In this document: positions 8,019 to 17,476 of the stretch, piece after piece
Position numbering within the stretch: position 1 is the first letter of the stretch
How the letters are laid out: each line of letters opens with the position of its first letter
Assembly: GCF_014295415.1 (NCBI RefSeq)
Contig: NZ_CP052909.1
Span: 558,001-622,000, forward strand
Direction: 5' to 3'
Source: Constantimarinum furrinae
Lineage (GTDB): Bacteria > Bacteroidota > Bacteroidia > Flavobacteriales > Flavobacteriaceae
DNA: 64,000 nucleotides
Program-made: the position numbers and the translations under genes
The notes under the pieces: model-generated
What the model was told of the DNA's origin: nothing
The model's database searches: none
Seen by the model: only the letters and a program-made list of their open reading frames with translations

Positions 8019-10112
8019 TTAATAGAACAGAGAACGATTATCTTCAATTTCGGCAGCATTCTTTAATGCATTATATACGGCGTTGTTAATTCCCGGTGCA
8101 ATCTGGGCATTAACCTGAGTGGCCCATGAAGCGTAATTGTCAAGATCGGGGGCCTTATTTACAGCCAGTACTTTAACCTTAAATACGCCTGTTTTCCCAT
8201 CGATAAATCCTGTGCTCTCGCCTGCTGCCTTCCCGAATGCCGCACCTACGACCTTAGGCTCATTTCCTGCTCCAGGAATGGTTGGGTTAGCCATATTCAC
8301 TGCATCGGCCGTTTGAACGGTCACCCCTGTACTGGCAGCAATTTCCTGCAAGGTTGTACCGGTAGCCATCGCTCGAATCTTCTCAGCTTTCTTTTTATTT
8401 CTTAAAATAGGTGTAACCACGGGTGACGCTTCTGCCAGGCTCATAAGTCCCTTAGGATTCTTACGTGTCAACTGAGCGATCACATATCCGTTAGACACGT
8501 TAAAACGCTTAATATCACCAACTTCAGTCTCCTCATTGAACGCCCAATTCACGATAGTTCGGTTCGGACCTATTCCAGGAATATCGGAATCCATTTCGCC
8601 TATTCTGTTTACAGGCTTTAAAGACATTCCCTGTTCCTGAGCTGCAGTTGTAAAATCTCCTTTTTGAGCGGCGATCTCTACGGTAGTTGCTTTAGAAAAG
8701 ACCTCATTCAGCGTTTTTTCTGAAGCTTCGATCTCTTTGGTTACTGTCGCTACTTTTACAACCTTTTGCATATTCTTTTGTCCCAGCACTTCAATAACGT
8801 GGTATCCAAAACGGGTTTTAACCACACCTTTATCACCGATGTTCTTTTCAAAGGCAAAATCACGGAATTCAGGAACCATCGCGTTAAAGGCGAAGTAATC
8901 ATATACCCCGTCATCTTTTATACTGGCAACGTCTGAAGACATAGCCGGCACCAGCTCCTTGAATTTGGCCGGTGTTCTTTTAATGATATCCAGAATACTA
9001 TCTGCCGTCTTTTTAGCCTGCTCATCGGTACGTGAGATGCTATCGGTAGGATTCAATCCGGTTGGGATCAAAATGTGTCGTACTTTAGCCGAATCGGGCA
9101 TTTGTTTGGTATCGATCAATTTCGTAAGATTCCAGGTGTTTTCAACTTTGTACGGGCCATAGATCTCGCCTACGTTCATTCCGTACACCGTATCAGAGAT
9201 ACTGGCAGGAATATCCTTTTTAAACCACCACTGATCGTTAAAGTTGTTATCGGAGTTGGAATTTACAAATTCGGCGTAATCTGTGGTTTTGGCAAATCCC
9301 GGAATGGTATCGTTATATTCATATCTGTCGTTTAACAACGCTTCAATATTAGTACGTGCTTCGGCGATATCTTCTTCGGAAGGTTCTTCTCCAAAAGAAA
9401 TATATTGGATATCCACCATTGGGTCTACTTCAAATTCCTTGGAATGATCTTTAATATAGGCCGTGATCTCCTCGTCGGTAACCGTGACCTCACTGTCGTC
9501 TATTGAAGTATAAGGAATATGAACATATTCGATATTGATCTTGTCATTTTCGAAACGATACGCCTGCTCTCCATCTGCATTGGTAGATATTAGCCCACCA
9601 CGCAACATATTGAGATACGTATTCTGAAGAACAGTTTCTTTGGTATTCTTTACGTAATCCAACCATTGCTGGTAAGCAGCCGGGTTGTTCGCTTTAATAT
9701 CGGCCACATATTCCTGCATGCGAATTTCACTGAACTGCCCTGTAGCATCCTGAAAAGTAGGGTTGTTGGCAAGATAGGTTCCTAATGCGTTATTTAATTG
9801 ATCGGTTCCGGCAGTAAGCCCTAATTTCTCGTATTGCTCTTCTATTAGTACTCGGCGTAATTCACGTTCCCAAACCATATTTACAGCCTGATTGGATGAA
9901 CTGTTTGGTCCCAGACTACGCTGTGTTGCGTCTACCTGTTCAGCGAATTCCTGTCTTGGAATATCGATCCCATTAACCGTAGCTACAGTGTCTTCCATTC
10001 CGCCACCACCCCCTCGGGTAAGTACATCACTTAAGATAAAGGCAAAAAGTGCCATCGCTATAATTAAAATAAGGAAGATCCCTCTCTTTCTAATACTGTT
10101 TAATATTGCCAT
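8019..10112 (-). CDS. PpiD/SurA-type membrane-anchored peptidyl-prolyl isomerase
   Basis: The 697-residue protein begins with a short cytoplasmic tail and one membrane segment (about residues 11-31), then a Gly-rich linker and a periplasmic SurA_N-like chaperone region (about 40-300). A parvulin (PpiC) domain follows at about 340-445, with KVRHILIP and RFGYHVIEVLG, and then a second long periplasmic region. This is the architecture of PpiD, an inner membrane foldase for exported and outer membrane proteins. It sits downstream of an envelope gene block on the same strand, but a 194-bp gap suggests its own promoter. The domain family is clear; which clients it serves is not. Confidence 0.92.
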   Translation of the reverse strand: MAILNSIRKRGIFLILIIAMALFAFILSDVLTRGGGGGMEDTVATVNGIDIPRQEFAEQVDATQRSLGPNSSSNQAVNMVWERELRRVLIEEQYEKLGLTAGTDQLNNALGTYLANNPTFQDATGQFSEIRMQEYVADIKANNPAAYQQWLDYVKNTKETVLQNTYLNMLRGGLISTNADGEQAYRFENDKINIEYVHIPYTSIDDSEVTVTDEEITAYIKDHSKEFEVDPMVDIQYISFGEEPSEEDIAEARTNIEALLNDRYEYNDTIPGFAKTTDYAEFVNSNSDNNFNDQWWFKKDIPASISDTVYGMNVGEIYGPYKVENTWNLTKLIDTKQMPDSAKVRHILIPTGLNPTDSISRTDEQAKKTADSILDIIKRTPAKFKELVPAMSSDVASIKDDGVYDYFAFNAMVPEFRDFAFEKNIGDKGVVKTRFGYHVIEVLGQKNMQKVVKVATVTKEIEASEKTLNEVFSKATTVEIAAQKGDFTTAAQEQGMSLKPVNRIGEMDSDIPGIGPNRTIVNWAFNEETEVGDIKRFNVSNGYVIAQLTRKNPKGLMSLAEASPVVTPILRNKKKAEKIRAMATGTTLQEIAASTGVTVQTADAVNMANPTIPGAGNEPKVVGAAFGKAAGESTGFIDGKTGVFKVKVLAVNKAPDLDNYASWATQVNAQIAPGINNAVYNALKNAAEIEDNRSLFY

Positions 10113-10306
10113 CTGTCGATAAATTTACCCTTCATTGTTGTCACTTCAGTGTACGGGAAGGGTTGTTTTAATTCCGCTACTTTAGTTTTCACCATTGATA
10201 AGACGCTGTGAAAAGCTGATAGTCTTACCAATTAGGGGGCGAAAATACCATTTTCCCACCATTTATAAAAAAGTTAATTTGAAAAAATTTCTGAAAAAAA
10301 TAAAAA

Positions 10307-11560
10307 CTAGTCCTCCTCAGTAATTTTGAGCTCAACCAATTCAATTTTTGTGTTTGAAACCTCGAGGATAGTAAAGGTAAAATTCTCAATTTCAACCTTT
10401 TCATCCTTGGACGGAATGCCTTCAGTAAAATAAACGATCATCCCTCCAAGTGTTTCGTAGTTTTCGCTGTCGGGAAGATCCAGCTTAAACATTTCATTCA
10501 GATAATCCACTTCAAGACGCGCCGAAAACTTATAATGATTCTTTTCGATCTCTTCTTCAATAAGTTCCATAGAATCGTGCTCATCCTCAATTTCACCAAA
10601 CAGCTCTTCAATAATATCTTCTACAGTCATGATCCCGCTGGTTCCACCATATTCGTCGATCACTACCGCTATACTTTTACGCTTTTTACTAAGAATATTT
10701 AGCACATCCTTAGCCAGCATGGTTTCGGGTACGAATACCACCGGCATCAACACCTTTTTTAGAGTCGGTGGTTTTTTAAACAATTCGAAGGAATGGATAT
10801 ACCCAACAATATCATCGATATTTTCATTATAAACCAGGATCTTCGATAGTCCGGTCTCGGTAAAGATCGCTGCCAGTTCTTTGGGCGTTGTGGATATATC
10901 GACGGCAACGACTTCGGTACGGGGAATCATCACTTCTCTGGATTTTACTTCGGAGAAGTCCAACGCATTCTGAAAGATCTGAATTTCGGTATCGATGTCG
11001 TCATGAGTTTCAACGATCTCCATCTGTTCACTGATGTAGTTTCCCAGTTCAATTTTACTGAAACTAAGTTGTACCTCATCTCCTTTGGTCTTAAAGAACA
11101 ATTTTAGCACCAGGTCCGATATCCAAATAATAAATTCAGAAATAAACGTAAAGAGCACATAAAATAACCAGGCAGGTACAGCGAAGATCTTTACGAGGCT
11201 GTTGGCATAGATCTGAAAGAATACCTTAGGAAGAAATTCGGCGGTAAGGAGAATTATGATGGTTGAGATCATGGTTTGCACCAACAATCCTGAAAATCCG
11301 GCCAGAGGTATGTATTCCATAAGAAGATCCCCTATAAAGAAACCGTAAACCACCAAAGCAATATTGTTCCCAACGAGCATGGTAGCAATAAACTTTGAAG
11401 GGCGCTTGGTGATCTTCCGCAGTATGGTAGCCAAAAAATTATTCTGTTTCTTTTCTATCTCGATATGGATCTTATTGGAAGAAACATAAGCGATCTCCAT
11501 CCCCGAAAAGAAGGCGGAAAAGATGAGCATTAGCACAATAATAAGGATACTGTAGTCCAA
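10307..11560 (-). CDS. Hemolysin-family protein with CNNM, CBS and CorC domains
   Basis: The 417-residue membrane protein has an N-terminal CNNM/DUF21 region with about four hydrophobic segments (residues 1-150; FSGMEIAYVSSNK near 18), a CBS pair (about 205-325; REVMIPRTEVVAVD and IAVVIDEYGGTSGIMTVEDIIEELFGEI) and a C-terminal CorC_HlyC domain ending near residue 410. Proteins of this type are linked to Mg2+/Co2+ efflux; 'hemolysin' is a historical label. GldE, a gliding motility protein, has the same architecture, but no gld neighbours are present. It follows the small membrane gene by 73 bp on the same strand. Confidence 0.9.
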   Translation of the reverse strand: MDYSILIIVLMLIFSAFFSGMEIAYVSSNKIHIEIEKKQNNFLATILRKITKRPSKFIATMLVGNNIALVVYGFFIGDLLMEYIPLAGFSGLLVQTMISTIIILLTAEFLPKVFFQIYANSLVKIFAVPAWLFYVLFTFISEFIIWISDLVLKLFFKTKGDEVQLSFSKIELGNYISEQMEIVETHDDIDTEIQIFQNALDFSEVKSREVMIPRTEVVAVDISTTPKELAAIFTETGLSKILVYNENIDDIVGYIHSFELFKKPPTLKKVLMPVVFVPETMLAKDVLNILSKKRKSIAVVIDEYGGTSGIMTVEDIIEELFGEIEDEHDSMELIEEEIEKNHYKFSARLEVDYLNEMFKLDLPDSENYETLGGMIVYFTEGIPSKDEKVEIENFTFTILEVSNTKIELVELKITEED

Positions 11561-11633
11561 AAAATGGTCGATTTGATTATAAGTACTAAGATATAGAAAT
11601 TACTGTATATGGAGCACGAGCCGAAGGAGGCTG

Positions 11634-11831
11634 TTATTTTTTTCTTCGCTCTTCCATCTTTTTTCTGAAATTCCTTTTAAAGAAGAACATAAAGATGGCG
11701 ACCACGGTAAAAAAGGCAAATAAATAAGCCCTGTTGCGGTTATCGGTCCAGTTCGTGATCACTAAATAAATTGAAAAAGCCGCCATTGCGAGGTATGCAT
11801 ATTCAAAAAGTTGGTAAATTTTATTCCCCAT
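11634..11831 (-). CDS. Small two-helix membrane protein
   Basis: This 65-residue protein has two hydrophobic segments (about residues 9-26 and 34-50) and a strongly basic C-terminal tail (KRNFRKKMEERRKK). I chose the ATG at 11831 because it overlaps the lptC stop by 11 bases (ATGGGGAATAA), the same junction type seen twice in the polyamine operon. A longer frame would run far into lptC and has no hydrophobic start. The position after lptC and before the CNNM/CBS gene suggests an envelope-related role. I recognise no named family. Confidence 0.7.
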   Translation of the reverse strand: MGNKIYQLFEYAYLAMAAFSIYLVITNWTDNRNRAYLFAFFTVVAIFMFFFKRNFRKKMEERRKK

Positions 11832-12396
11832 CGGTAGTTTGTGTTTTGTCAATAATTTGTATCCCATCATTCTGTCTGGACAGGAAAATAGTAAAATCTT
11901 CATTCGAATCAAAGCGGGCACCCTGATTAAAGGATCCGTCTTTAAATTTTATACGATACGGCTGATCGGTAAAAACCCATTTATTAACCTGATCCCAATA
12001 TAATTGTTCCGCCTCCAATACGACACTATCACTGGTTACGAGCACAACGTTATTGCGAAGGTCCACAATCCCTGTTTGGTCATATCTCACAGCATAATCT
12101 GAATTCACAGTACTCTTTTCGTTTTCTTCATTCCAGAACCTCACCTCCACCCCATTTGGAAATTCCTGATATGGAAATTCCATATTCGAATAATCGAGCA
12201 ATAACGGAGCGAGGAGGTTGGTTACAACTTTGCCCGAATCTGTATACTTTACATCGATATTCCTCCCTTCGGCAATGGGTGAGTTGTCCTTTAGGTTCAG
12301 TCGCTGAATGTTCTGGTAATTCCCTTCACAAGCAAAAAGCGTGATGACTATGGTTATAGCCATCACGCTCTTCAGCTTATGTTGATATTTGAACAT
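11821..12396 (-). CDS. lptC: LPS export lipoprotein/ABC component LptC
   Basis: The 191-residue protein has a lipobox ending LFAC (Cys23) and a beta-rich domain. It matches the Bacteroidota LptC/YrbK type: QRLNLKDNSPIAEGRNIDVKY, then the repeated 'Val-Val-Leu-Val-Thr-Ser-Asp' strand pattern (NNVVLVTSDS) and LYWDQVNKWVFTD. LptC takes lipopolysaccharide from LptBFG and passes it to the periplasmic LptA bridge. It starts 2 bp after the TPR gene stops and overlaps the small membrane gene by 11 bases, so it is in the middle of an operon. Confidence 0.85.
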   Translation of the reverse strand: MFKYQHKLKSVMAITIVITLFACEGNYQNIQRLNLKDNSPIAEGRNIDVKYTDSGKVVTNLLAPLLLDYSNMEFPYQEFPNGVEVRFWNEENEKSTVNSDYAVRYDQTGIVDLRNNVVLVTSDSVVLEAEQLYWDQVNKWVFTDQPYRIKFKDGSFNQGARFDSNEDFTIFLSRQNDGIQIIDKTQTTDGE

Positions 12397-12398
12397 TC

Positions 12399-13757
12399 TT
12401 ATAGATTAGGCACTTTCACGCTTCCTCCAACCCAACAGTTAAAGGTAACGGTCTTTCCTGCCATTCCATCGTTAAAGATATCACTCTTTGATGGCGCTAG
12501 TCCGCGGTAGCTGCTTGCAGCCTGTCTTGCATTTCCTGCAATGGAAGCATCAAGTCTCGCTGCCTTATCGGCCATATCTGCCGCTAACCAGTACATGGCT
12601 CTTTTTTCAAAAACATTGGTTCCACAGTTATTGGCACTAGATGCATACATATTTGCGATCTTAAGATATGCGATACCTGCAGAAGGCTTCACCTCTACCA
12701 TTTTTCGGTAGTAGCTTCGCGCTTGTCCATAGTTTCCTTTCTTTCTAAAGTTTTCTGCAATACTGTAATACACTCTTGCCTTATCACTTGGCTTCGTTTC
12801 CAACTCGGCTGCCTGATTAAAATATTCTAAGGCTTTCCCAGACTTTCCGTCCTTTTCAGCTAGTTTCCCTAAATAATAAGCCGATTTCGCAGAAGGATCC
12901 AGATTGTGTAATTGTTGTACCAATTGGAAAAACAAAGGATCGTCACAGTCTTTGGCACTTAATCGTCCGGCTGCTCTTTTAATCCAGTCCACATCATTCT
13001 TTTTCTGCTCAAAATCTTTTTTATAAAGTGGAATAAGGTTAGGACAATCGGCAAGGATCCCTAATTTACCCGAAACGCTTCCTTTTACTTTTCCATACGC
13101 CTCAAGGTTGCGCTCGTAGGCATCCATGTATTTCTTTTCTTTACTAGAAAGCGTAGAACCTGCTTCCTGCTTATCCATATACTCGGTTACTTTTTCAGCA
13201 AGTTTACTTTCTTCCTTTTCGATCTTTTCAGTAACTATATCATATAGGTCGAATACGTCCTGAATAGGAAGTTCCCCACTGTCGTGAAGATCCACTGCCA
13301 GTGAAAAGTAGGTATATAGTGCCTTCGGACTTGTAAAATTTTCTTCGTCCTTTTTAAAGGCTTCTTCAAAAGCTCGGTACTGTTCCATTTTAGTACCGAT
13401 ACTGTTGTCGTATTTCACCTGAGCGATGTCTGAAAGCACATCTCCCATTTTGGTTTTAGATGGATAGTATTTCAGTCTATCGTTGTAAGACTGAATTAAC
13501 TCGGTTACTTTTCCTTTATCTCCTTTTTCAATAAAATGCTTGAACATCTTCTCTCCGTATTGAAAAGTAGCCATACTGTAGGTAGGACATTCGGCAACTA
13601 ATTTAGCGTAGTGCGGGTATGCTCCCTCATAATTCTTTGCTTTGGCGGGCTCGATAAAGAGTGAACCTAAAATAGTACAGTTCTCACTTTGTGCCACAGC
13701 TTTAGACCCTAGTGAGGTAATAAAAACAGCTACGGCTAAAATTAAAATCTTCTTCAT
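12399..13757 (-). CDS. Secreted tetratricopeptide repeat protein
   Basis: The 452-residue protein has a signal peptide (MKKILILAVAVFITSLGSKAVAQ). Its C-terminal half holds TPR-like helices at about residues 285-400 (AYYLGKLAEKDGKSGKALEYF and YYSIAENFRKKGNYGQARSYY). I chose the ATG at 13757 because it starts the signal peptide directly; an earlier ATG at 13799 would add 14 polar residues and overlap the upstream gene. It sits between the outer membrane protein gene and lptC in a tight operon. A periplasmic scaffold role in envelope assembly fits the context but is inferred. Confidence 0.85.
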   Translation of the reverse strand: MKKILILAVAVFITSLGSKAVAQSENCTILGSLFIEPAKAKNYEGAYPHYAKLVAECPTYSMATFQYGEKMFKHFIEKGDKGKVTELIQSYNDRLKYYPSKTKMGDVLSDIAQVKYDNSIGTKMEQYRAFEEAFKKDEENFTSPKALYTYFSLAVDLHDSGELPIQDVFDLYDIVTEKIEKEESKLAEKVTEYMDKQEAGSTLSSKEKKYMDAYERNLEAYGKVKGSVSGKLGILADCPNLIPLYKKDFEQKKNDVDWIKRAAGRLSAKDCDDPLFFQLVQQLHNLDPSAKSAYYLGKLAEKDGKSGKALEYFNQAAELETKPSDKARVYYSIAENFRKKGNYGQARSYYRKMVEVKPSAGIAYLKIANMYASSANNCGTNVFEKRAMYWLAADMADKAARLDASIAGNARQAASSYRGLAPSKSDIFNDGMAGKTVTFNCWVGGSVKVPNL

Positions 13758-13776
13758 GGTGTTAGTGTTTACTTTA

Positions 13777-15021
13777 TTAATCATAATATCTTTTTTCAAA
13801 CCATTTGTCGTTAAGTGACAAACTTAGGAATGTGTTGAAAAAATTCTCTTGTATCAATCCAAAATCGGTTGTTCCTCTTCTTCCTATTTCAAAACCAAGG
13901 TTTACATTAGAGAATAACCTTCCAACAGGTAATCCTAATCCAAAAGATATGCCAAACTCGTTAATGTCCTGTCCACGCAGGGTTATTCCGGTTTCTTCAT
14001 AGCGTATCCCGGCTCTGTAAACTACACGTTTCCAATAGTTCCCAAAAGAATTATAATTAGGAATATAGAATCCTCCCAATCTGAATTTACTAGCATCGTT
14101 AAATTCGAGGTCATCTACCTCAAACGTCCTATTGGTAAAGTTACTCGTTTTTTGCATACCAAATTCGGCACCTACAAACCAATTTTTTGGTTTTCCGATC
14201 CCCGCTCCCAAGGTGAGTTGAGATGGAAAGGTAAAATCTGTATTCGCTACTTCAATATCACGAACATCAATTGGCGTTTGCGTTCCCGAAGGCAAAACAA
14301 GAATTGACGATAATTGTCTGAAGTTTTCTGAAGTAAAATCGGTTTCTGGCGTATAGGTCACCGAGGTGGAAAGTTCGAGATAATCGGCAACCATTTTTTT
14401 ATAAGATGCTCCCAGATTAAAACTAAAGCCCGAAAGATCAGATCTGTTTAGCTCGCGCGTACCGTATTGCAGATCATCCTGCTCAAAATAGGCTACGTTT
14501 TCGATATTTCCGAAGTTATAATTGGTATCCACACCAAAACTCAATTCGGGTGTAATTTGATATGCCAAAGTGAAGAACACTTTGTTGAGTCCGCCGCTTC
14601 CCGTAAATTCGGTAGTGGAATTGTCGTTTACTGAAAGTAATTTATATCCTACCGACGTAAATGGAATCACCCCAAAACTGGCACCGAATTTCCCCATTGG
14701 AATCCCTACTGCGAGATAATCGAGGGTGGTTGTGGTGGCCTTCTGACTCTCATCCACTGTTTTTTGGGTATTGATCTTATGACTTCCTCCTACCGTAAAA
14801 TTCACGAGTTTTAAACCTGCAACACCCGCAGGATTCTGAATACTAAGGTGAATACTATCAGAATAGACATTGATTCCTCCCATGGCCCGGTTTTCTGCTG
14901 TTCCTCTAAATTTTAAAGCTCCAATACCGTAAAAAGAATATGGAGATGTGGTTCCTTCCTGTGCTTGAGAAACCCCTGCGAGAAGCAGAACTATTACAAT
15001 TATAATTCGTTTCAACATCAA
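13777..15021 (-). CDS. Outer membrane beta-barrel protein
   Basis: The 414-residue protein has a signal peptide (LKRIIIVIVLLLAGVSQAQ), then YSFYGIGALKFRGTAENRAMGG and a chain of alternating amphipathic strands. These features resemble the porin-like outer membrane proteins often found next to coaX in flavobacteria. It lacks a strongly diagnostic motif, so transport substrate and exact family are unknown. Its ATG overlaps the coaX stop by four bases (ATGA), which indicates translational coupling. It is followed by the TPR protein and lptC genes, consistent with an outer membrane role. Confidence 0.8.
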   Translation of the reverse strand: MMLKRIIIVIVLLLAGVSQAQEGTTSPYSFYGIGALKFRGTAENRAMGGINVYSDSIHLSIQNPAGVAGLKLVNFTVGGSHKINTQKTVDESQKATTTTLDYLAVGIPMGKFGASFGVIPFTSVGYKLLSVNDNSTTEFTGSGGLNKVFFTLAYQITPELSFGVDTNYNFGNIENVAYFEQDDLQYGTRELNRSDLSGFSFNLGASYKKMVADYLELSTSVTYTPETDFTSENFRQLSSILVLPSGTQTPIDVRDIEVANTDFTFPSQLTLGAGIGKPKNWFVGAEFGMQKTSNFTNRTFEVDDLEFNDASKFRLGGFYIPNYNSFGNYWKRVVYRAGIRYEETGITLRGQDINEFGISFGLGLPVGRLFSNVNLGFEIGRRGTTDFGLIQENFFNTFLSLSLNDKWFEKRYYD

Positions 15022-15746
15022 TCTTTGTTATGTTCTAAAATGTAATTTAAACCTTCCAATAGGAAATTTGAGTTGGCAAAGATGTCATTTTTTAAGCTAT
15101 CACGCAAAAAATGAGCGTCTCCTCCTGTTAAAATAACTGTTAAATTGGGATAATTCTTTGAATAGTCTTCGATAAAACCATCTATTTCGTATAAAACTCC
15201 GTGGATAATTCCCGAGTGCATCGAACTCGCGGTAGAATTCCCAATCATTTTTTTGGGCATATTCGTATCCAATAACGGTAACTTAGCTGTAAAGTTGTGG
15301 AGCGCAGTATATCGCATCCCGATACCCGGAGAGATCGCTCCTCCCATATACTCATTCTTATTGGAAAGGAAATCGTAAGTAATAGCGCTGCCGGCATCAA
15401 TTACCAGGACATTTTTACTTGGGTATTGCACGGCTGCGGCACTCATTAAAACCATTCGGTCCACACCCAATGTGGTAGGTGTGGTATACGTATTTATGAA
15501 AGGCATAGGTGTTTCATGGGAAACTTCATAAACAGGATATAATTTTTTCAGTTTGTTGTGCTGTTGATCACTCAGTTTTCCAACGGAAGAGATCGCGCAG
15601 TGCGTGATGGCTGGATAATCTTCTGAAATATCCTCTAGGGTATCGGAAAAGTCTAATTTAAGACATGTTTTTTTATGCTGAAGAACACTGTTTTCAAACA
15701 CAGCAAGCTTTACCAGTGTATTCCCAACATCTATTATTAAATTCAT
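15018..15746 (-). CDS. coaX: Type III pantothenate kinase
   Basis: This 242-residue enzyme phosphorylates pantothenate, the first step of coenzyme A synthesis. Type III features are visible: the phosphate-binding DVGNT at residues 6-10, TLGVDRMVLMSAA near 95, DAGSAITYDF near 115 and GGAISPGIGMRYTAL near 140, with GGDAHFL near the C-terminus. The family needs a monovalent cation and is not inhibited by CoA. It is the first gene of the minus-strand block running to lptC. It stops inside the start of the outer membrane protein gene. Confidence 0.96.
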   Translation of the reverse strand: MNLIIDVGNTLVKLAVFENSVLQHKKTCLKLDFSDTLEDISEDYPAITHCAISSVGKLSDQQHNKLKKLYPVYEVSHETPMPFINTYTTPTTLGVDRMVLMSAAAVQYPSKNVLVIDAGSAITYDFLSNKNEYMGGAISPGIGMRYTALHNFTAKLPLLDTNMPKKMIGNSTASSMHSGIIHGVLYEIDGFIEDYSKNYPNLTVILTGGDAHFLRDSLKNDIFANSNFLLEGLNYILEHNKD

Positions 15747-15848
15747 CCTGAGGTTTAAGGGTTTAAAAATACAATTTGAAGAAGTATGAGGATGTTAATT
15801 CTGTATTAAATTGAAACGCAAATTCCTTTTATTTTTTTTTAAATTAAG

Positions 15849-15879
15849 TTTTGGAATAGTTAAAATAGGGTTATATTTG
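15849..15879 (+). promoter_or_regulatory. Bacteroidota-type promoter of tRNA-Phe
   Basis: TTTTG (15849-15853) and TATATTTG (15872-15879) are separated by 18 bp, close to the Bacteroidota housekeeping consensus. The mature tRNA begins 13 bp after the second box. Confidence 0.82.
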
Positions 15880-15892
15880 CGCTCTCAATTGC

Positions 15893-15965
<73 letters not shown>

Positions 15966-15975
15966 CAATAAATAC

Positions 15976-16002
15976 AAACCCACTCGTCAGAGTGGGTTTT
16001 TT
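15976..16002 (+). terminator. Terminator of tRNA-Phe
   Basis: The hairpin arms AAACCCACTC / GAGTGGGTTT enclose a GTCA tetraloop and are followed by a T run, 10 bp after the tRNA 3' end. Confidence 0.88.
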
Positions 16003-16066
16003 ATTTCGACCCACCGAAGAAAGTTCACTTTCGGAGGAGTGGGAGAAATTAAAAACCACGGTCACA

Positions 16067-16748
16067 GACCGTGTGGTTTGTATTTTCAACAGCGGGACCA
16101 AAGGAACAATTGACAAGGGCAATTGAATCCTGGTGAAGAAAAAGGAGCATTCATGAAGACCGTGTGGTTTGTATTTTCAGCAGCGGGACCAAAGGAACAA
16201 TTGACAGTGGCAATTGAATCCCGGTGAAGAAAAAGAAGCACTCATAAAGATCCTATATTGTGTATTTTCAGCAGCGGGACCAAAGAAACAATTGACAGTG
16301 GCAATTGAATCTTGGTGAAGAAAAAGAAGCACTCATAAAGACTTTATATTGTGTATTTTCAGCAGCGGTACCAAAGAAACAATTGACAGTGGCAATTGAA
16401 TCCCGGTGAAGAAAAAGGAGCATTCATGAAGACCTTATATTGTGTATTTTTAGCAGCGGGACCAAAGGAACAATTGACAAGGGCAATTGAATCCTGGTAT
16501 AGAAAAAGAAGTACACTAGAAGTCCGTGTGGTGTGTACTCTCAACAGCGGGACCAAAGGAACAATTGACAGTGGCAATTGAATCCCGGTGAAGAAAAAGG
16601 AGCATTCATGAAGACCGTGTGGTTTGTATTTTCAGCAGCGGGACCAAAGGAACAATTGACAGCGGCAATTGAATCCCGGTGAAGAAAAAGAAGCACTCAT
16701 AAAGATCCTATATTGTGTATTTTCAGCAGCGGGACCAAAGGAACAATT
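16067..16748 (+). repeat. Tandem array of 91-bp repeats (about 7.5 copies)
   Basis: The marker GCGGGACCAAA (or GCGGTACCAAA) recurs at 16092, 16183, 16274, 16365, 16456, 16547, 16638 and 16729, always exactly 91 bp apart. Copies differ by substitutions only. Each full unit contains the inverted repeat CAATTG-N7-CAATTG and a linker that is either GACCGTGTGGTTTG-like or TATATTGTG-like. The second and seventh full copies differ at one base. A period of 91 is not a multiple of three, so the array cannot be one protein-coding repeat. No spacers or cas genes are present. Nothing else is seen between it and the next gene at 16880 except AT-rich DNA. Confidence 0.95.
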
Positions 16749-16879
16749 AACTCTTATGATTTAGAAACCTCTATATCATCTCTGATATTTAATTCACAGA
16801 ATACCTATAAACTATGGCAGGATTTTTGGTTTTAATCTATTCATATATAATAGTATATTGCGAATAAGATTCTAAAAAA

Positions 16880-17476
16880 ATGAAACCTCTTATAGTCTTA
16901 ATTTTTCTGATCTTTTATTCCTTCGGAAATGGTTATTCTCAAACCGGTTCAGAGCTCAGTACCGATTCAGAAATTGCCCGTCTGAAAACTATAGCCGTTG
17001 AGAATCTACCGTTTATCAACACTCCGGACATCAAAACCGAATTCTTTGCCGTGGTTTTCCTGGGTACCGATTGTCCCATATCCCAAAAATATGTGCATAC
17101 CCTTCGCACGCTCTATAAAAACTATCGCGCTAAGGTGACCTTCTTCGGAATCATTCCTCACAATTTTTCTGAAGAAAAGATCACAACTTTTAATGAAGAA
17201 TACAGCATCCCCTTTCGATTGCTAAAGGATCACGATAATTCGTATGCGAGGTTGTTTCATGCCTCGGTTACGCCTGAAGTATTTCTCTTTGATGCAACCG
17301 GGAAAATATTCTATGATGGTGCGATTGACAATTGGTTTTTTGCTCTGGGAAGAAACCGATTGAAAGCTACTGAACATTATCTGGAAGAAGCTATAAAAAA
17401 TGTAACCTCGGGAAAAACAGTCAGCATCCCTCATAAGGACGCTGTAGGCTGTTTTATCGAATTCAGAAAAAAATGA
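16880..17476 (+). CDS. Secreted redoxin/thioredoxin-fold protein
   Basis: The 198-residue protein has a signal peptide (to about residue 20, ending GYSQ) and a thioredoxin-like domain: VVFLGTDCPISQKY with one Cys at residue 65 in place of a CxxC pair, FFGIIPHNFS, and cis-Pro motif VTPEVFLFD near residue 135. A second Cys (VGCFIEF) is near the C-terminus. The pattern fits the redoxin/AhpC-TSA-like proteins placed beside cytochrome c and copper monooxygenase domains. Its stop overlaps the ATG of the next gene by four bases, so the two are co-translated and probably act together in the periplasm. Confidence 0.85.
   Translation: MKPLIVLIFLIFYSFGNGYSQTGSELSTDSEIARLKTIAVENLPFINTPDIKTEFFAVVFLGTDCPISQKYVHTLRTLYKNYRAKVTFFGIIPHNFSEEKITTFNEEYSIPFRLLKDHDNSYARLFHASVTPEVFLFDATGKIFYDGAIDNWFFALGRNRLKATEHYLEEAIKNVTSGKTVSIPHKDAVGCFIEFRKK

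Noticed and set aside
16067-16748. CRISPR array reading of the 91-bp repeats
   Set aside because: Units are contiguous and alike along their full length; there are no unique spacers and no cas genes.
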